A DNA stretch of 64,000 nucleotides from Aplidium turbinatum (GCA_918807975.1 OU964922.1:1426001-1490000), one strand, 5' to 3'; positions 34,701-45,905 are shown, counted from the stretch's first letter. The notes: generated by a model from the sequence alone, not told the origin. Translations and numbers: made by a program.

Positions 34701-35125
34701 CAGTTAGTTATTTGATCTGTTGCAAAACAAATAAAGTTTTTATTGAAATTGACAAAGTATGACCTGAGTTATATTTGGCTGCAATTTTTACTGAAACATT
34801 AAATTGGAAATGTTTAACAATCACTTGAGGAATCAAAGTAGCTAAAGAAACAGTTATCAAGTGAATTGTTTAATCATGCAATGTTTAAGGGTGTGACCGT
34901 GTGATGTCAATTCGAGCCATGAAAACTTAAAACGCCACAACTCAAACATCACATTGAAAACAGCCATACTTTGTCTTGTGGTATTGAAATTGCTGAGTTT
35001 GAATAGCAGTACCATGCTGTAACGTACAACAACTTACTATCAACCACAGAGAGTTGAGATGATCCGTGTTGAGCTAACAGCAACATCGCAACTACTCCAC
35101 TTAACAGAGTCTTGCTTGCAAACAT
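19628..35125 (-). CDS. IL1R-like: Gene B: IL-1R-like ectodomain without membrane or TIR exons
   Basis: Ten exons: 35038-35125, 34541-34716, 33893-34033, 33340-33487, 27496-27605, 27062-27167, 26485-26630, 21791-21879, 20394-20486, 19628-19769. Each matches a gene A exon in length, phase and GT/AG borders, and none has a stop or frameshift. The predicted product is about 412 aa: the same signal peptide (ATG at 35123-35125), three Ig-like domains and stalk, then a short new tail (TKLVKIL) and TGA at 19628-19630, just past the duplication breakpoint. With no membrane helix it should be secreted. Hand count of substitutions against gene A gives similar numbers of silent and replacement changes, so fewer replacements per site than neutral. 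Role inferred: soluble ligand-binding decoy, as for soluble IL1R2. Alternatives: a recent pseudogene, or a cassette spliced to gene A's tail. One N-glycosylation site (KNATF in A) is lost (KNAIF). Confidence 0.75.
20624..21758 (+). mobile_element. hAT transposon (ZBED5/GTF2IRD2-like type), decayed
   Basis: Element 20632-21750 (1119 bp) with ends CAGCGGTTCTCAACC and GGTTGAGAACCTCTG, flanked by a perfect 8-bp duplication CACTAAAA (20624-20631, 21751-21758). Unit A keeps the empty site with a single CACTAAAA near 9198-9206. Near 21418-21540 the plus strand reads CDILQYLCECGFSALVTIKT and CSRLEVEDELRLSLSS, the C-terminal dimerisation region of hAT transposases, but the upstream reading frame is broken and much of the transposase is missing. 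It lies in the gene B intron between exons 8 and 9 and inserted after the duplication. Confidence 0.9.
22220..22942. mobile_element. Non-autonomous hAT-like element
   Basis: Element 22228-22934 (707 bp) with left end CATAGGCGTGGCC and right end GGCTACGCCACTG, i.e. decayed CAGTGGCGTAGCC inverted ends. It is flanked by AATCAGAA and AGTCAGAA (8 bp, one mismatch). It contains a C-run near 22269-22285. Absent at the matching site of unit A (about 9695). Confidence 0.8.
24346..25533. mobile_element. hAT-like element nested in TTAA transposon copy 1
   Basis: Element 24354-25525 with ends CAGGCCCGTAA and TTACGGGCCTG, flanked by a perfect 8-bp duplication AAGTAGGC. Copy 2 of the host transposon has the empty site near 30530. 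It contains a second, smaller insertion (24572-24987). No coding frame recognised. Confidence 0.85.
24564..24995. mobile_element. Small hAT MITE nested a second level
   Basis: Element 24572-24987 (416 bp) starting CAGTGGCGTAGCCAG and ending CTGGCTACCCCACTG, flanked by a perfect GATGCAAT duplication on both sides. G- and C-runs sit just inside the ends. Same end type as 22228-22934. Confidence 0.9.
25986..26063 (-). mobile_element. tRNA-like SINE head (unit B)
   Basis: Orthologous to 9806-9882. The B box is kept as GGTTCGATTCT, but the A box is decayed, which fits a dead SINE rather than a tRNA gene. Confidence 0.5.
28340..29479. mobile_element. hAT-like element nested in the TTAA transposon
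   Basis: Element 28348-29471 (1124 bp) with ends CAGTGGTTCTTAACTTTTT and CGGTTAAGAACCACTG, flanked by a perfect GTCTAAAG duplication (28340-28347, 29472-29479). Copy 1 of the host transposon shows the empty site near 23240 (GGTTTAAAGCATG). The GCGGACCGGCAA motif is repeated inside both ends. The internal sequence has no clear transposase core. Confidence 0.9.
29926..30207 (+). CDS. P2X7-tail-like cysteine domain in the TTAA transposon
   Basis: 93 codons including RRCVCHKCESVSQ, NECVCCHEVPQTKEIL and SSCVTNLTDFEAHL, ending with basic MRSRKYWRKS. The pattern WCxCxxC...ECxCC...E...SCIT...F is that of the zinc-binding intracellular tail of vertebrate P2X7 receptors and of many stand-alone invertebrate proteins. 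Copy 1 has the same region (about 23715-23950) in broken form. It is likely an exon or fragment of a transposon protein, not a receptor: no channel domain is nearby. Confidence 0.6.
   Translation: MDLPSNEWRAGSSRRCVCHKCESVSQPNECVCCHEVPQTKEILKKDASSCVTNLTDFEAHLHPAVPRTFSMRSRKYWRKSNKPKGKNGDLSKE
30907..32301 (-). pseudogene. Broken transposon protein of the CACTA-like element
   Basis: Successive minus-strand pieces, running from 32301 leftward, read KSWALHNVCKTCKEHLCQW, then NPQDWRLFIDSCKRSLKCVL with LLHNRNGYGSVPLEHSTTLK, then FDGPQIRKLINDPNF, then GKRFHQDISEMEVKYQGRW. I recognise this motif order from a multi-copy, uncharacterised protein family seen in many invertebrate genomes and held to be transposon-encoded. 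The frame is interrupted several times and the C terminus is cut by the TTAA element at 30906. The name of the transposase family is uncertain. Confidence 0.65.
32420..32520 (-). repeat. Hammerhead-like repeat, best-kept core (unit B)
   Basis: On the minus strand: CTGATGAG, then a hairpin GGCTT-AAGTT-AAGCC, then GAAAAC (about 32465-32495). This resembles a hammerhead ribozyme catalytic core with stem II. Its left part (27722-27768) is separated from it by the CACTA-like insertion. Such motifs are known in Penelope-like retroelement repeats. Stems I and III could not be confirmed by eye. Confidence 0.4.
32600..32830. repeat. Degenerate minisatellite-like tract (unit B)
   Basis: Counterpart of 13078-13340, shorter and more decayed. 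Confidence 0.45.
33666..33752. mobile_element. Short palindromic MITE (unit B)
   Basis: Orthologous to 14163-14249, with the same ends and palindromic heart. Confidence 0.75.
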
Positions 35126-35426
35126 CACTTGTTTTATTAACTTACAGCAAAAGGAAAAGTAGGTAAAGCTGAAAAATAAGCAGAACATGTGTAAAGTAAT
35201 CTTCAATGACGTTAGTCTTCTAAAATCTCATCATGTTATTGGAATTCTTAAATGGTTCTTAGTACCGTCTGGTTGCAGGTTTTAGTGAGCTAGAAATGCC
35301 TTTACTGGTAAAGAGTTACAGATCTCAATAGTTATGACTGGTAAGAAGAAAACTGCATAAAGTGTTGTCCATTTCTATGTTTTGTAATTTAATAAATTAT
35401 TTGCAAACAAGGAAGAACATGTATTA

Positions 35427-35650
35427 CCATGGCCACCTGCAGATGCGGCCTGATTTGTCACATTTTGCAGATTTTTATTTTTCAACATCTGAGGATGTTT
35501 AAACCTATTGTGTCATCTGGGGAGAACAGTAAAGAAAGCGTAAAAATATAATCTTTAGAAAAATTTATTTAAACATTCGCTCAAAGTTAGCAAAATTTGA
35601 AAATTTCTCCGAAATGTGACAAATCAGGCCGTATCTTTAGTTAGCCATGG
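35427..35650. mobile_element. MITE with 39-bp inverted ends upstream of gene B
   Basis: 224 bp between CCATGGCCACC and its inverse GGTTAGCCATGG-type end. About 39 bp of the two ends match with a few changes, including the shared CGGCCTGATTTGTCACATTT. TATTA flanks both sides and unit A has the empty site (GTATTACCAAAG near 15912). It sits about 300 bp upstream of the gene B start codon and is absent from gene A. Confidence 0.85.
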
Positions 35651-36287
35651 TATTACCAAAGTACACAACTAGTCATGCTACTGCTAAAAGGCCACTGTAA
35701 TGAAGGATGCCTACGCCAAAAAGTTCCTGTACAGTAAGATGAATAGCAGAGAGTACGTTGGATGCATTTCAACCTAACTGGATAGCATAAGTCACTGGCT
35801 GTGACATTTATTTGAGAGGAAGGGGATTTTGTCAAATTTACGGTTTATTGAATCTTAATCTTCTCTTAAAAATTCAATCCAGCTGAAATCTTTTTCGGTC
35901 TATCTTTTGTTTGAGAACAAAACGATTTCTTGGATTCGCCCCCGCGCTTTTGAAAGCGAAAACACAATTTCAATAGAACAATTTGTGACAAATTGATTCA
36001 ATAAACATTTCCCTAAACGTATGTTTTACTACTTTGTTCCTCATCACTGGTCTCAGCAGTTTTTACATGTTCCACAACCACGAAAGTCAAATAACCGTCG
36101 AATGGTCTTGCTTAGTTAGAATAAAATAAAAAGAACAAACTTTTTCATCAAAGTCTACTGGATCTGCGTAAAGATAGTGGCATCACACAATGATTTGAAC
36201 AGCTCTCAAATGGTTGATACACGGCCATCTGCAGGATTGCAGCGTTCAACGTGTAGTAAAAATAAAGTGAAGCAACGTAATTTTTTC

Positions 36288-36743
36288 TGAAAGACTGCGA
36301 GTTATGTACGCTGCTTTCTTTCCTACCCTTCCACTAGATGATTTGTTTTGTTATTATGTAATCTCCTTTCTCCTTGTTTTTTCCCTCTGAAGAGGAACTC
36401 TTACCAATGTTTTGTAACGTAAAGCCATCCACCTGACAGGAACCTTCTTTCTGCCAAACAAAACGTTTTGTATCAACATTTGAACATGAGCGATGTGGGG
36501 GGATAGTCCACATTATTGTCAACTGCTATCTCAAAACTAGGTGGATTTGGAGAACTGAACCAGTCAGCAAGTTAGTTTCTTTTTACATTGATTCAACCTC
36601 TGTGGGCGTAAACATTGTCTATGGGCATTGTCAGACGTGTATAGATATAGATGCAACGTCTATTGTAAAAACCATAGATTTGCTGCCTTGGGAGAAATTG
36701 ACGGTTATGAGTGCAGAAGATAAACTTTGATTGATGTCTGTCT
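36288..36743. repeat. Unit B-specific insertion upstream of gene B
   Basis: About 455 bp not present in unit A near 16566, containing a decayed copy of the palindromic MITE heart (TTTTTACATTGATTCAACCT near 36585). Termini are not clear. No coding frame. Confidence 0.5.
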
Positions 36744-37803
36744 ATGAATCAATAAAATGACACAAAATGAAAACAAAAACATCAATCAATTGGACGTTGA
36801 GACGCATTGACTTTCACGTGACAAAGTCACGTTTCATTTATTATCGAATTTGCTTTGTTTGTAAAATATTACGCTCGTGATACAGAAGGTTGAAAGTGGA
36901 TGAAAGGAAATATTCTTCTATTGGAAATTTAGTACGCTAAAGCAAAAGTTATTGACCTGGTAATTGCACATTGTGATATCATAATCCGCAATCGATACAT
37001 TGTGACATTTAAAACGTGTTGAATGAAAAGCGCGCAGTTTCTTCGACCAGAATACCTGCGCTGGCCCCACACTTTCTGCTCTGCAATTATTTATTGCACA
37101 ACATAAATAATTAACGCGGTTCAAGGATTAGTGAAACGAACGAGACGAACAAAGTGCTATGGAGCTTCACCATAAAAGATTTTTGTATTTCATTCGTTTG
37201 CTTTGTACTTGACTTTAGTGAAACCTGTAGAGAACAAAACTTGTGATTGAAAAACTGCACAGCCCAACAACTCTTGAGGAAGAAAAGTATCGGCATATTG
37301 TTTATACTATCTGGACAGAAAATAATCTTTCTGCCATAGCCAAGAAGCTTTTCCGAAAAAGACCAATGGAACTTTTTCGTTCTCAGATAAATTAAATAAA
37401 TTCTTAATCGTTTACACACAGATATTGATTTGTTGCACAAAAGCAAGCACACATAATATGGGTGCACAATTAGTTTATATTGTCGAATTATTTTGGTTTA
37501 TTTGGCGTCCAACAAAACAACACCAATAGTGCAGATGTAGATTGTAGAAGTTTTTCAACTTACAACATGATAACTGACAAAGTAACAGTTGAACAACGTG
37601 TGAATATGAATCATTCAATGAAGATTTCCACAGACTCATCGGCCTGTTAGTGCCTGATTGCAGTTAAGTTTCTATCGTATCCAGGCTACTCCCGAATGTT
37701 GACGCACGGGAAGGCAAGGAAACCAATTTTCGTGTGCACCTTCATGTCATTAGACGACCCACCATAGACTCCTGCTTTTGATGAAGGTCGAACCAGCGCC
37801 AAC

Positions 37804-37899
37804 AACCAGCGCCCTGTCTAACCAGCGCCCTGTCTAACCAGCGCCCTGTCTAACCAGCGCCCTGTCTAACCAGCGCCCTGTCTAACCAGCGCCTTATCT
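37804..37899. repeat. Six tandem 16-bp units
   Basis: Unit AACCAGCGCCCTGTCT is repeated six times, the last copy with changes. Unit A has a single copy near 17630, so the expansion occurred after the duplication. Confidence 0.95.
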
Positions 37900-39394
37900 A
37901 ACGTTGTACATGTTCCACGCTCTTTCATGCAGCCAACCACGATAGATGTTCATGTTTAAGCAAAAGTTGATGCTTTATTTACGTTAAACAAACGTCTTTT
38001 TTGGTTAAATTTACCATCTCAAGAGGTTCTTTTCCGCAAATACTGTTGAGTAATGTCCTGTCTTTAACTTATGCATAGTTACCGTTTCCTGGCAAGCCTG
38101 GTAAGTTTCAGACGCTGTGACATTTTAACCCGGTTTAGTGCTTTCTCAACTCAATATGCTTGCGCAGTAAACGTAAAGGCGGTTTAGGTGCGAGCATTGC
38201 ACATGGGCTGCAACATTTCATGTCTTCATTTATGATAAAATGCCAAATAGTTTTAACAGCGACACTATGGCTGCAAACATGGGACGAGAAAAGTTTACTT
38301 TTATTCAACGTTGTTTTCTTTAAGGGAATTCCTTTTTTTTGTAATAATATTAACTTTTTGTAACAAGCATTTTAATCAAATAACGGCAGTGATGAGGAGT
38401 GGCCATCCTCTAACTTGTGAAACATTATATCAGCACAAATGAAAATATCTTATTGCAAACGTTCACATAATGCTGAAACAATGATATTGTATTCAATGAG
38501 ATAGACCAATGGTCTACCAGCGACTTGTCGTGGAAAGTAATCGCCATATTTCTGATTGCAACACAAGCATAGAGGCCTTATTATTAGTGTTTAGTTTTCC
38601 ACCATTCCAGATCACTTTCATTTCAAATGTCGACCAACAGAACACATTGAGTAGAACGTGTGATCTGCAAAGCCACGTGGGATTTTGTGTCAAACTTTAG
38701 GTCATACGAAGGACAATAGTTTGAAATGCTCTTTGAAAGGATATCGCTGTCACACACAACATGCTTCTGTTGAAAGTTCAAGCATCTCTTGTGGAAGTAA
38801 CACACAATTATAAACAAAAAGATCTAGAATAGTTAAGAAGCAGTTCAATCGCTTCTTGCTTGTCAGACCACAGTCATAGCCCCTCTCCTGCTGCACATGG
38901 ATCTTTCTGTTATAACTAAATAGCGCTACTTAAACTGATGTACTAAGTTGAGTAATAACCATTTTAAGTTTGAAGCTACTCAAAGCACGCAAACAGCAGC
39001 ATGCCTTTCATTGTCTCATGCAACAAACTTCTTTTGCAATAAACTAATCAAATGACAGACAATAGTTTTAATTAAAAAGGATCGTGTGATAGTTCTATTC
39101 AAAAACCCAGTGACTTTATCATTAATACAATGGTTTCGTGACCAGCTATGCTAAATACTAGCACCGCCCCGTTGCCAATAGACGCCTCATCATTCTAAAG
39201 AAGGGATGTTAATAGCTGGGGATGCGCTCGTGCTTACGTCTGAATTGAGTCGCGTCAATAATAATGGATTCTATGAATGACTTTAATAACAAAAGCAACA
39301 TGGAGGCTCAATTAGCTGAAAATGTAAATGAAAGTTTGTATCATTCACTTTGTTTAAAGCTAAAACGCAAGATTGACGCTGTGGTCACTTGCGG

Positions 39395-39570
39395 CAGGGT
39401 TTCTCAAACTATGGGTCGCAACCCCAAACGGGGTCGAAAATCGCAATTTTAGGCTCGCCAAATAAGCTGAAAGTGGATTTATAGTGGGCAGTTTTCACTT
39501 GAAGCTTCCCAAGGGGTCGCAAAAAATAATTCTAATACTGGGTTGAATAATAAAAAGTCTGAGAAGCTCA
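39395..39570. mobile_element. Small hAT-type MITE (unit B)
   Basis: Orthologous to 19213-19392. Begins CAGGGTTTCTCAAACTATGG, closer to the consensus hAT-type end than the unit A copy. Confidence 0.6.
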
Positions 39571-39815
39571 AGCCTAAATGTCTTCACAATTCGACTTTAT
39601 TATCTCTGAACAACGTTTCATAATGACGTCAATTTATCACATTTCCTGGTATCCTGCCACTTTGATAATCCCAGCCAGCAACGTTGCGTTTGGACATCGG
39701 GTCAACGTCGCTAGATGTTGAAACAATGTAAAAATGGCAGCTTCTGCTGGCTGAGATGTAAACACTAGCTGGAAACTCCATCTTCGAACTCACTCTGTTG
39801 TTTGATCATCATAAA

Positions 39816-42800
39816 ATCTTCACAATTTTTATTTCAAATTTCCTGTTTTCTGAACTGCATTACGCCGTAGTAGCCTAAGGCAGCGGTTTTTTAAACTTTT
39901 GTAGGTGAAAGCAAACCAAAGAAAATTATTTCGGAATCCACCGTGGCACATTGATGCACCACAAGCCAATGTATTTCTTGAAATATTTCTTTTCAACAAC
40001 GGATTGGTTAGAAACCACAAGGCCAAACAAACCATAAATTACAATGGTAATAATTACAGAAATTAATTAATTATTTTAGTGCACAGTATGTCGTTGAAAT
40101 CGTTGCCTTTTGCTACAATGTTAAAGGTGTGCCTGCTTATGTGCAGACGGCCGCAGCAACCACTCTGGGAGACTTTGGCCTAAAGGCTAAAAGTACCCCT
40201 ACTAAACACCTCTGTTGCAATTCAAAGCTTTGTGAGATCATCATTCCAGAACACCATGATCAAATTTGATTGGTCATACCTAAAGGTTACCTCAGGTCAC
40301 ACCTTCATCACACACATCGCTTCTGCCGTGCACCCGCTAGGTGTCAGTTAGTTAGTTATTATGCTCAACCCTGTTGTATTGTTGTGTCTTGCCTGTTTTT
40401 GTGCACGAAAGTAAACTCTCTCCCAAAACTATATTTAAAATAGTTACCGAGTAATTTCTAACAAAAATTGGTCCAAAGAAAAATTAATAATAGAAAATTA
40501 GCTCATAAAATATCGCAATATTGCAACCGGGAAAATGTTCTTGCAAAATTTTGTTGAAACTTTTTGTATCAAATTAATTCAGAAAATCAAAAATCACCAG
40601 TGTAAAAGTGATTTCGTTTCTAATAAACTTGCTTAGCCTGAATACTAAAACTTTTCGCAAAACAGATTGTCCTCAGTTTCATCTTAAATATGTTTCAGAT
40701 GCAATAACTTGCTCTGCTTTGTCCTTGCATTACCATGCACAGAGTCGAAACATACTATTAAGCTTTCTCGCACCGAATTACACGTTCAACACTGATAACA
40801 ATTGTGAAGGAAACGACCATAACATAGTTAGCTTATCAGTATAACAACTCATTTATTCTGGCAGCAACAAATCAGTGCAACATGTTCTTAACTCAGCAAA
40901 TGCAAAACGCACTTTCAAGATTTCCGCTTCAAAGAAACGAATTTCATCAAAGTCTTTCTAACGTAAAGATTCATTAAACCGATGCAACTGAAGACTGATG
41001 CCCAACACAGGCCAAATCATGAATGAAATTGCTTTGTAGATATGCGCTTAACTCTGGATTGAATCCAGTCACTTCACGAAGTCTGCCAACGAACCATTTC
41101 TGAGTAGTTGAGGCTATTTAGTCACAATATTAACCTTTCATCATTGACACAACAAAGCTTTCAATGTGCAGCTAAAAGTAGTTGATCAATTATATAGATC
41201 AACTCCTTCTACAATGGCTACAGTGGTAGGATTTCTTAGTGGGATTTTCTTTACAGTCAACTATCCTCTTATTTGCTATGAGCTACCTAAATGCATCAAG
41301 ATGTGGTTCACTCACAACCATCAACACTCTTGATACCTCACCATGGCCGATCATAGCAAGCGTCATCATACAAATCTTAAAAATATCCGTTTCCGATATA
41401 GGCTATTGTCGCTTCAACCTGTAGGCTATATATGTTTTTTCTTTTTTTAAGAACTCCTTTCTATTTCCTTTTCATCTTAAATTTTTGTGAAGGTGTTGCC
41501 CCCATGCTAACTTTTTTTACTTTAATAACTTATTTCGGTCTCACTCGCCTTAGCGTTCGCGTTTCTACCGTTTTCTAGACTTCTGCTATGTTGCCGTGTA
41601 TAGTTTTCGCAGTGGTGGTCAGAAATAAAAACAAACTGCACTGAAATGGCTTCGTAGCTTTGCTGTGAAATCTCGGTAGACGGACGGGGACGGAGCATGA
41701 CAAACAATAGCTTTGTACTTTTTCAGACGTGTCATCTTGCAGGTTTAGACACAACGACGCAAATACCTGATCGACTGAAAATTCAGCAACGTTTCTTTCA
41801 ACTTGAAATCGAAACCATTTAAAGACAATATGAGACTCACTGCGCTACCCTCGAACTGGCGACCGCCGCTGACCAATCGGAAGCAATGCATCTAATTATT
41901 CCAAATTGAAAGCCGAGTATTGTTTCCACCGCATGCAACAACTGAAGTGGGACGCTTCAGTAGTCCGCCATACACGTAGCTAAGCGTCCAGGCAGTGCAA
42001 CACGAGGTTGGTTGCCGCTCTGAGGACCTTTTCCAGTCAGCAAAACACTTTTTTTATATTGATTCAACGCCTGAATACAATGAATCAATGTTAAAAGGAT
42101 TGTCGCTTGTGATCTCAAACAATTACGAAATAACACGCAAGAGTGCACACATGCAGAATACGAATATTTACAATGGTTTTCGTTTTATGAATATTTTGCA
42201 AATGAACACCCTATCACAATCTTGTTGCAAAATACAGTACGAAGCTGTACTTTCCTTTTACATTTCAATTAATGAAACAGCATTTCACTGGCAGGTGTTG
42301 CAGTTTGATCGAACTTGTAAGTTGTTCAACCTTTTATATCTGCTTTAAATACGTAACAATGTGCCACGACACAGTCCTTGCAACTTTTAAACTAAATAAT
42401 GAAATCACTGAATCGATGCAACGTCGCGTGACAATCACTCGACGTCTGGTTGTTGCAGTGGCGTGATCTGAAAATACCTCAAACAGGTCTCTACGATCAT
42501 ATCCATCATATTCATGAAGCATTTGAGAAACTCCTCTGCGTAGCAAACAACAATTTGTTTTGATCCAGCAATTTAGTCCGCATGTCTTCGATACTAATTT
42601 TATAACTCAAACCAGTGAGAACCGGTTCAAAGTCACCATCACTGCTTTTTCCTCTGTTGCTGTCTCCACTTTCGAGACCTGTTTGCCTGAGTTCAGACCC
42701 CGGAATGAAAATATAAATTATTTACCAGTGTCTTCGTAGAAGTTTACATTTTCTGTTCCTATCTCTTTTTATCTATAGCTTTTCCCGTTTCTCTGTTACT

Positions 42801-43584
42801 CTTTCAATTATTTTAACCTTTCTAAATGCTTCTAATTTTAAAATGCCTGCTGTGGGGTTGCTGCAGTTTTCAAAATAAAAGAGAGTACATCCACTTTGCT
42901 GCGTAGATAGCGACGCAACGACGCACACTGCTGCGTCGTTTCTTCTCGCAAGGATCCAAATTATGTTGTTTTCAGTGACTTTCTGATGAAAATCAAATTT
43001 ATGAATAATTTCTTGAAATAAATTATTAAAAAAATACTTCAGGATGACTCCAGACTTTAACATTTCGCTACAGCGCAAACAGTGGCTACTTTCTCTTCAA
43101 CTGACCAATCAGAGGTTTGTGAAGTTACAGTAGAGCGAGAGATCAACTTACCAGATAATTTTAGAAAGTAGCCCCGTTTAAAACAAAAAAAGTTATTCGT
43201 TTGACCACGTGACGTAATTTGAAATATTGTTGAACGTTTAAATTTAACGCTCTTTCAAATCCATCAGTCAAATATATTGTTCAAGGTCAATTTTGTTCGT
43301 GTGCAAACGAGCTTCCACTTTCTGAAGTAATGAAGTTCAACCGAGACTTTAGTTGGGGAAACACAAGTGACCATTCTAACTGTTGTGTGCTCAGAAAATA
43401 TTTTTTTGAAGCCAAAAGCAATCCAGTCATCATCCGCAAAATGCAAATATGTACAACTCATGTCTTTTCATATGTAAAGTATTTCGCAAAAAAATATGTT
43501 TTAAATTTGTTTCGAATTAAAATCTTTCGTCATTCTGCAGCATTTGGTTGGTCTAACCATGTTAGCTATAACTATCCGGTAGCG
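39816..43584. other. Intergenic, no gene recognised
   Basis: To the right of the duplication. A possible hAT end (CAGCGGTTTTTTAAACTTTT near 39880) has no partner I can find. A stretch near 40365-40440 resembles the inverse of the hammerhead-like repeat family. A MITE lies at 42027-42110. No third receptor copy is present. Confidence 0.5.
42027..42110. mobile_element. Degraded palindromic MITE
   Basis: CAGTCAGCAAAACAC, then the heart TATTGATTCAACGCCTGAAT and its inverse AATGAATCAATG. A divergent member of the 2300-2388 family. Confidence 0.5.
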
Positions 43585-43735
43585 GTAAAAAAGGTAAAGG
43601 TGAGTCCCATACTTGAAGCCAAGCATTTGGGGATGAGAAGGCCCTCGGCACCAACGAGAGTAGGGTGGCCAGTTCTTTTCTCTCGGCCGCTTTTACTTCA
43701 GCAACTACGCCCACCCAATTTATTACTTAAGCATT
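43585..43735. mobile_element. SINE body without tRNA head
   Basis: Matches 53440-53580 closely (GGTAAAGGTGAGTCCCATAC through CGAGAGTAGGGTGGCCAG to GCCCACCCAATTT). The tRNA-like part found at 53640-53700 is missing, so this is a truncated copy. Confidence 0.65.
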
Positions 43736-45737
43736 AGACACGAAAACCTTCGATTTTTAAAATGCCATATTGAGTATTGCTACAAAGTTTCTAGCGGATA
43801 GTTAATAAACAGAACATCAAACGATTTGCGACTACAGTTCAGGGCATTTCCAAATCATCAAAGATGGGAAATTTTTTCTCGATTTAAATCCATATGTTGC
43901 TCGTGAGTCGAGGTTTTGTGATTACATGCGCGTTAAAAAATCATCGAAGCCGCCATAAGGCGATGTAATGAAATGGTTAGGATTATAAGAACGTATTTTT
44001 CGATTCACTTGTTGTATTTAGCCAACCAGGCAAGACAATAACCAGACACCTAACCAGTTTGCAGACGTTCTTGAATCTGTGCAGTAAGGGCTGATTTCCT
44101 GACTGGGTACTTTGTATCATGTAAGATGACATGCTGTGCAGATTTACTATTTTTCAAACGTTTCAAAGCATCAACCACAACCATAATGACATAACGGTAA
44201 TTTGATTAAATTGATCTAATCCAATGTTTGGATGATTTAAACCTCCAATACAACATTGCGTATCATCACACTAACGTTACGCCAACGGAAATTCAATGGC
44301 TTGCAACACGTTTGTGACAGTTATTGAAATCCAACCCTAACCAGCAACTGACGCTGTGACTTGGCGATATTTGCAGCCGGTTATATTGTTGAGCCTCTGA
44401 CAATACTTCCCTCACCAAACTTGTTGCAATCCTCAGGACTGGTGGATCAAGGTTCTGTTTGTTGTCATCAGTTCATTTTTCGTCTCGGTTACGGGACTTA
44501 CCGCTAGGAGGTGAACAACATGCGTCATAATTGTTTTGTGTAAACAGACCTGTTGCGAAACAATACGAAGATTGAAGAACCAATGAACTTTAAACTGTGG
44601 CACTACAAATTACTGTGTTGTAAGTTAGAGCTAAAACAACATGGCGTAGTCAAAATGTATTGGATAAATTTGGCCACCAACAAAACATGTCTAACAGTGA
44701 AGCAATATGTATTTTCACGTTGATAGAACGTTGCATGACGTTGTGACATAAACAATTGTAAACCTGATATTCCGCTTGTAGCAATGCGAACGCAGGATCA
44801 TAATTATGCAGAACACATGTTTGCCCTTCAAACACCAGCGGTCGGATACTGTATCAGATGGGTATGCTATGAATTCCACCCAATGCTAGCTGCTTCAACA
44901 ATTGACTTTTTGCATGCCTGCTTGTAGGTGCAACATTGTTGATGTCATAATCGTACTTACGGCAACAATTAAACAAGCAAAAGTCTCGAAAAGTAAAGGC
45001 AGATTATAAACCGAATGGTAAGTTAAGTATAACCCACAATAATACTATCTTCTAGACCAAACTCGGTTTGGTACTTTTAAAGGTTTGTATATAAATCTAA
45101 ACACTTTATTTTCGTTTTTACAGCTTTTCATATAATTTACACTGAAATCCCCATTGTAAATGGAAAACCTTACATCTTGGCTTTATATGACCTGCACACC
45201 GTCTTCGTTGTTTCATTTTTTCCTGGCTTAACGAGCAATGTTTTTCCTGCGATTGATGTTCCCTTTCTCAACAAATCTGTCCTTTCACAACCCATTCAGA
45301 AAATGAGTCTTTTTTGCACAAACTCAACATCTGCATTGAAAAACTTGGAATGAAAAAATACCGAAGTCAATCACAATTACGACTTCAACAAGCTATCGAA
45401 ACTCCGAGTGCCTTTCAAGAGCATCAAGCGATTTAGGTTTATTCATGCGTAGCTGCACTTTTCAAACCTGAAGACATACCAATTGTATTAGTTCAATTTT
45501 TTCACGGTTGAAAAACTTTTAAGATAACAAAAGCAATTTATCAATATTTAATTATTTCCAGTGGTTTACTTTTCATTAATATTGAACCTTTGAGTACTGC
45601 AACAATAACAATAATAAATTATTGTTGTTTCAAAACACACCAACTTTCTGGTCTGTATTGTTGTAATTAGACCGTTGTAATAACGTAACGTAGCAATTTA
45701 TAACAGTAGGAAAATTAGAACATCTCTTTCTTTCACA
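43736..45737. other. Intergenic, no gene recognised
   Basis: Noncoding-looking. A decayed palindromic MITE lies near 44050-44108 (CCAGTTTGCAGACGTT ... TTTCCTGACTGGG). Otherwise nothing supported. Confidence 0.5.
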
Positions 45738-45905
45738 GGCAAAATTGAAGGGAATCGTGCCCAAGGCAGACAAAGATTAACCTACTTAAACCAACAAACC
45801 GACAAAACCAACACCAACATACACCTAATACACACAGCAAACAACAGAGAATCTTGGAAACTTTTCATGCAAGAGGCAGTCGATGCTTGGATTGAATCAG
45901 GTGAA
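45738..45905 (+). mobile_element. LINE 3' end: C terminus of a non-LTR reverse transcriptase
   Basis: One open stretch reads GKIEGNRAQGRQRLTYLNQ, the G-K-I-x-G-x-R-x-x-G-R-Q-R signature near the C terminus of many non-LTR retrotransposon polymerases, then NNRESWKLFMQEAVDAWIES. The upstream reverse transcriptase is absent, so this is a strongly 5'-truncated copy, the usual fate of LINEs. The same tail occurs at 12656-12775. Confidence 0.8.

Larger units (their letters stand above)
19646..39815. repeat. Tandem duplication unit B (about 20.2 kb)
   Basis: Collinear with 8250-19645 in the same orientation but about 9 kb longer, almost all of it from transposon insertions at 20632-21750, 22228-22934, 22952-25884, 27769-32419, 35427-35650 and about 36288-36743. 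The junction with unit A at about 19645 joins receptor 5' flank to the middle of exon 10. Confidence 0.85.

Noticed and set aside
37804-37899. CRISPR-like array
   Set aside because: Direct head-to-tail 16-bp units without spacers in a eukaryotic intergenic region; a minisatellite.
43330-43737. 135-codon plus-strand frame
   Set aside because: Open on both strands, no motif, and its last third is a SINE body (43585-43735).
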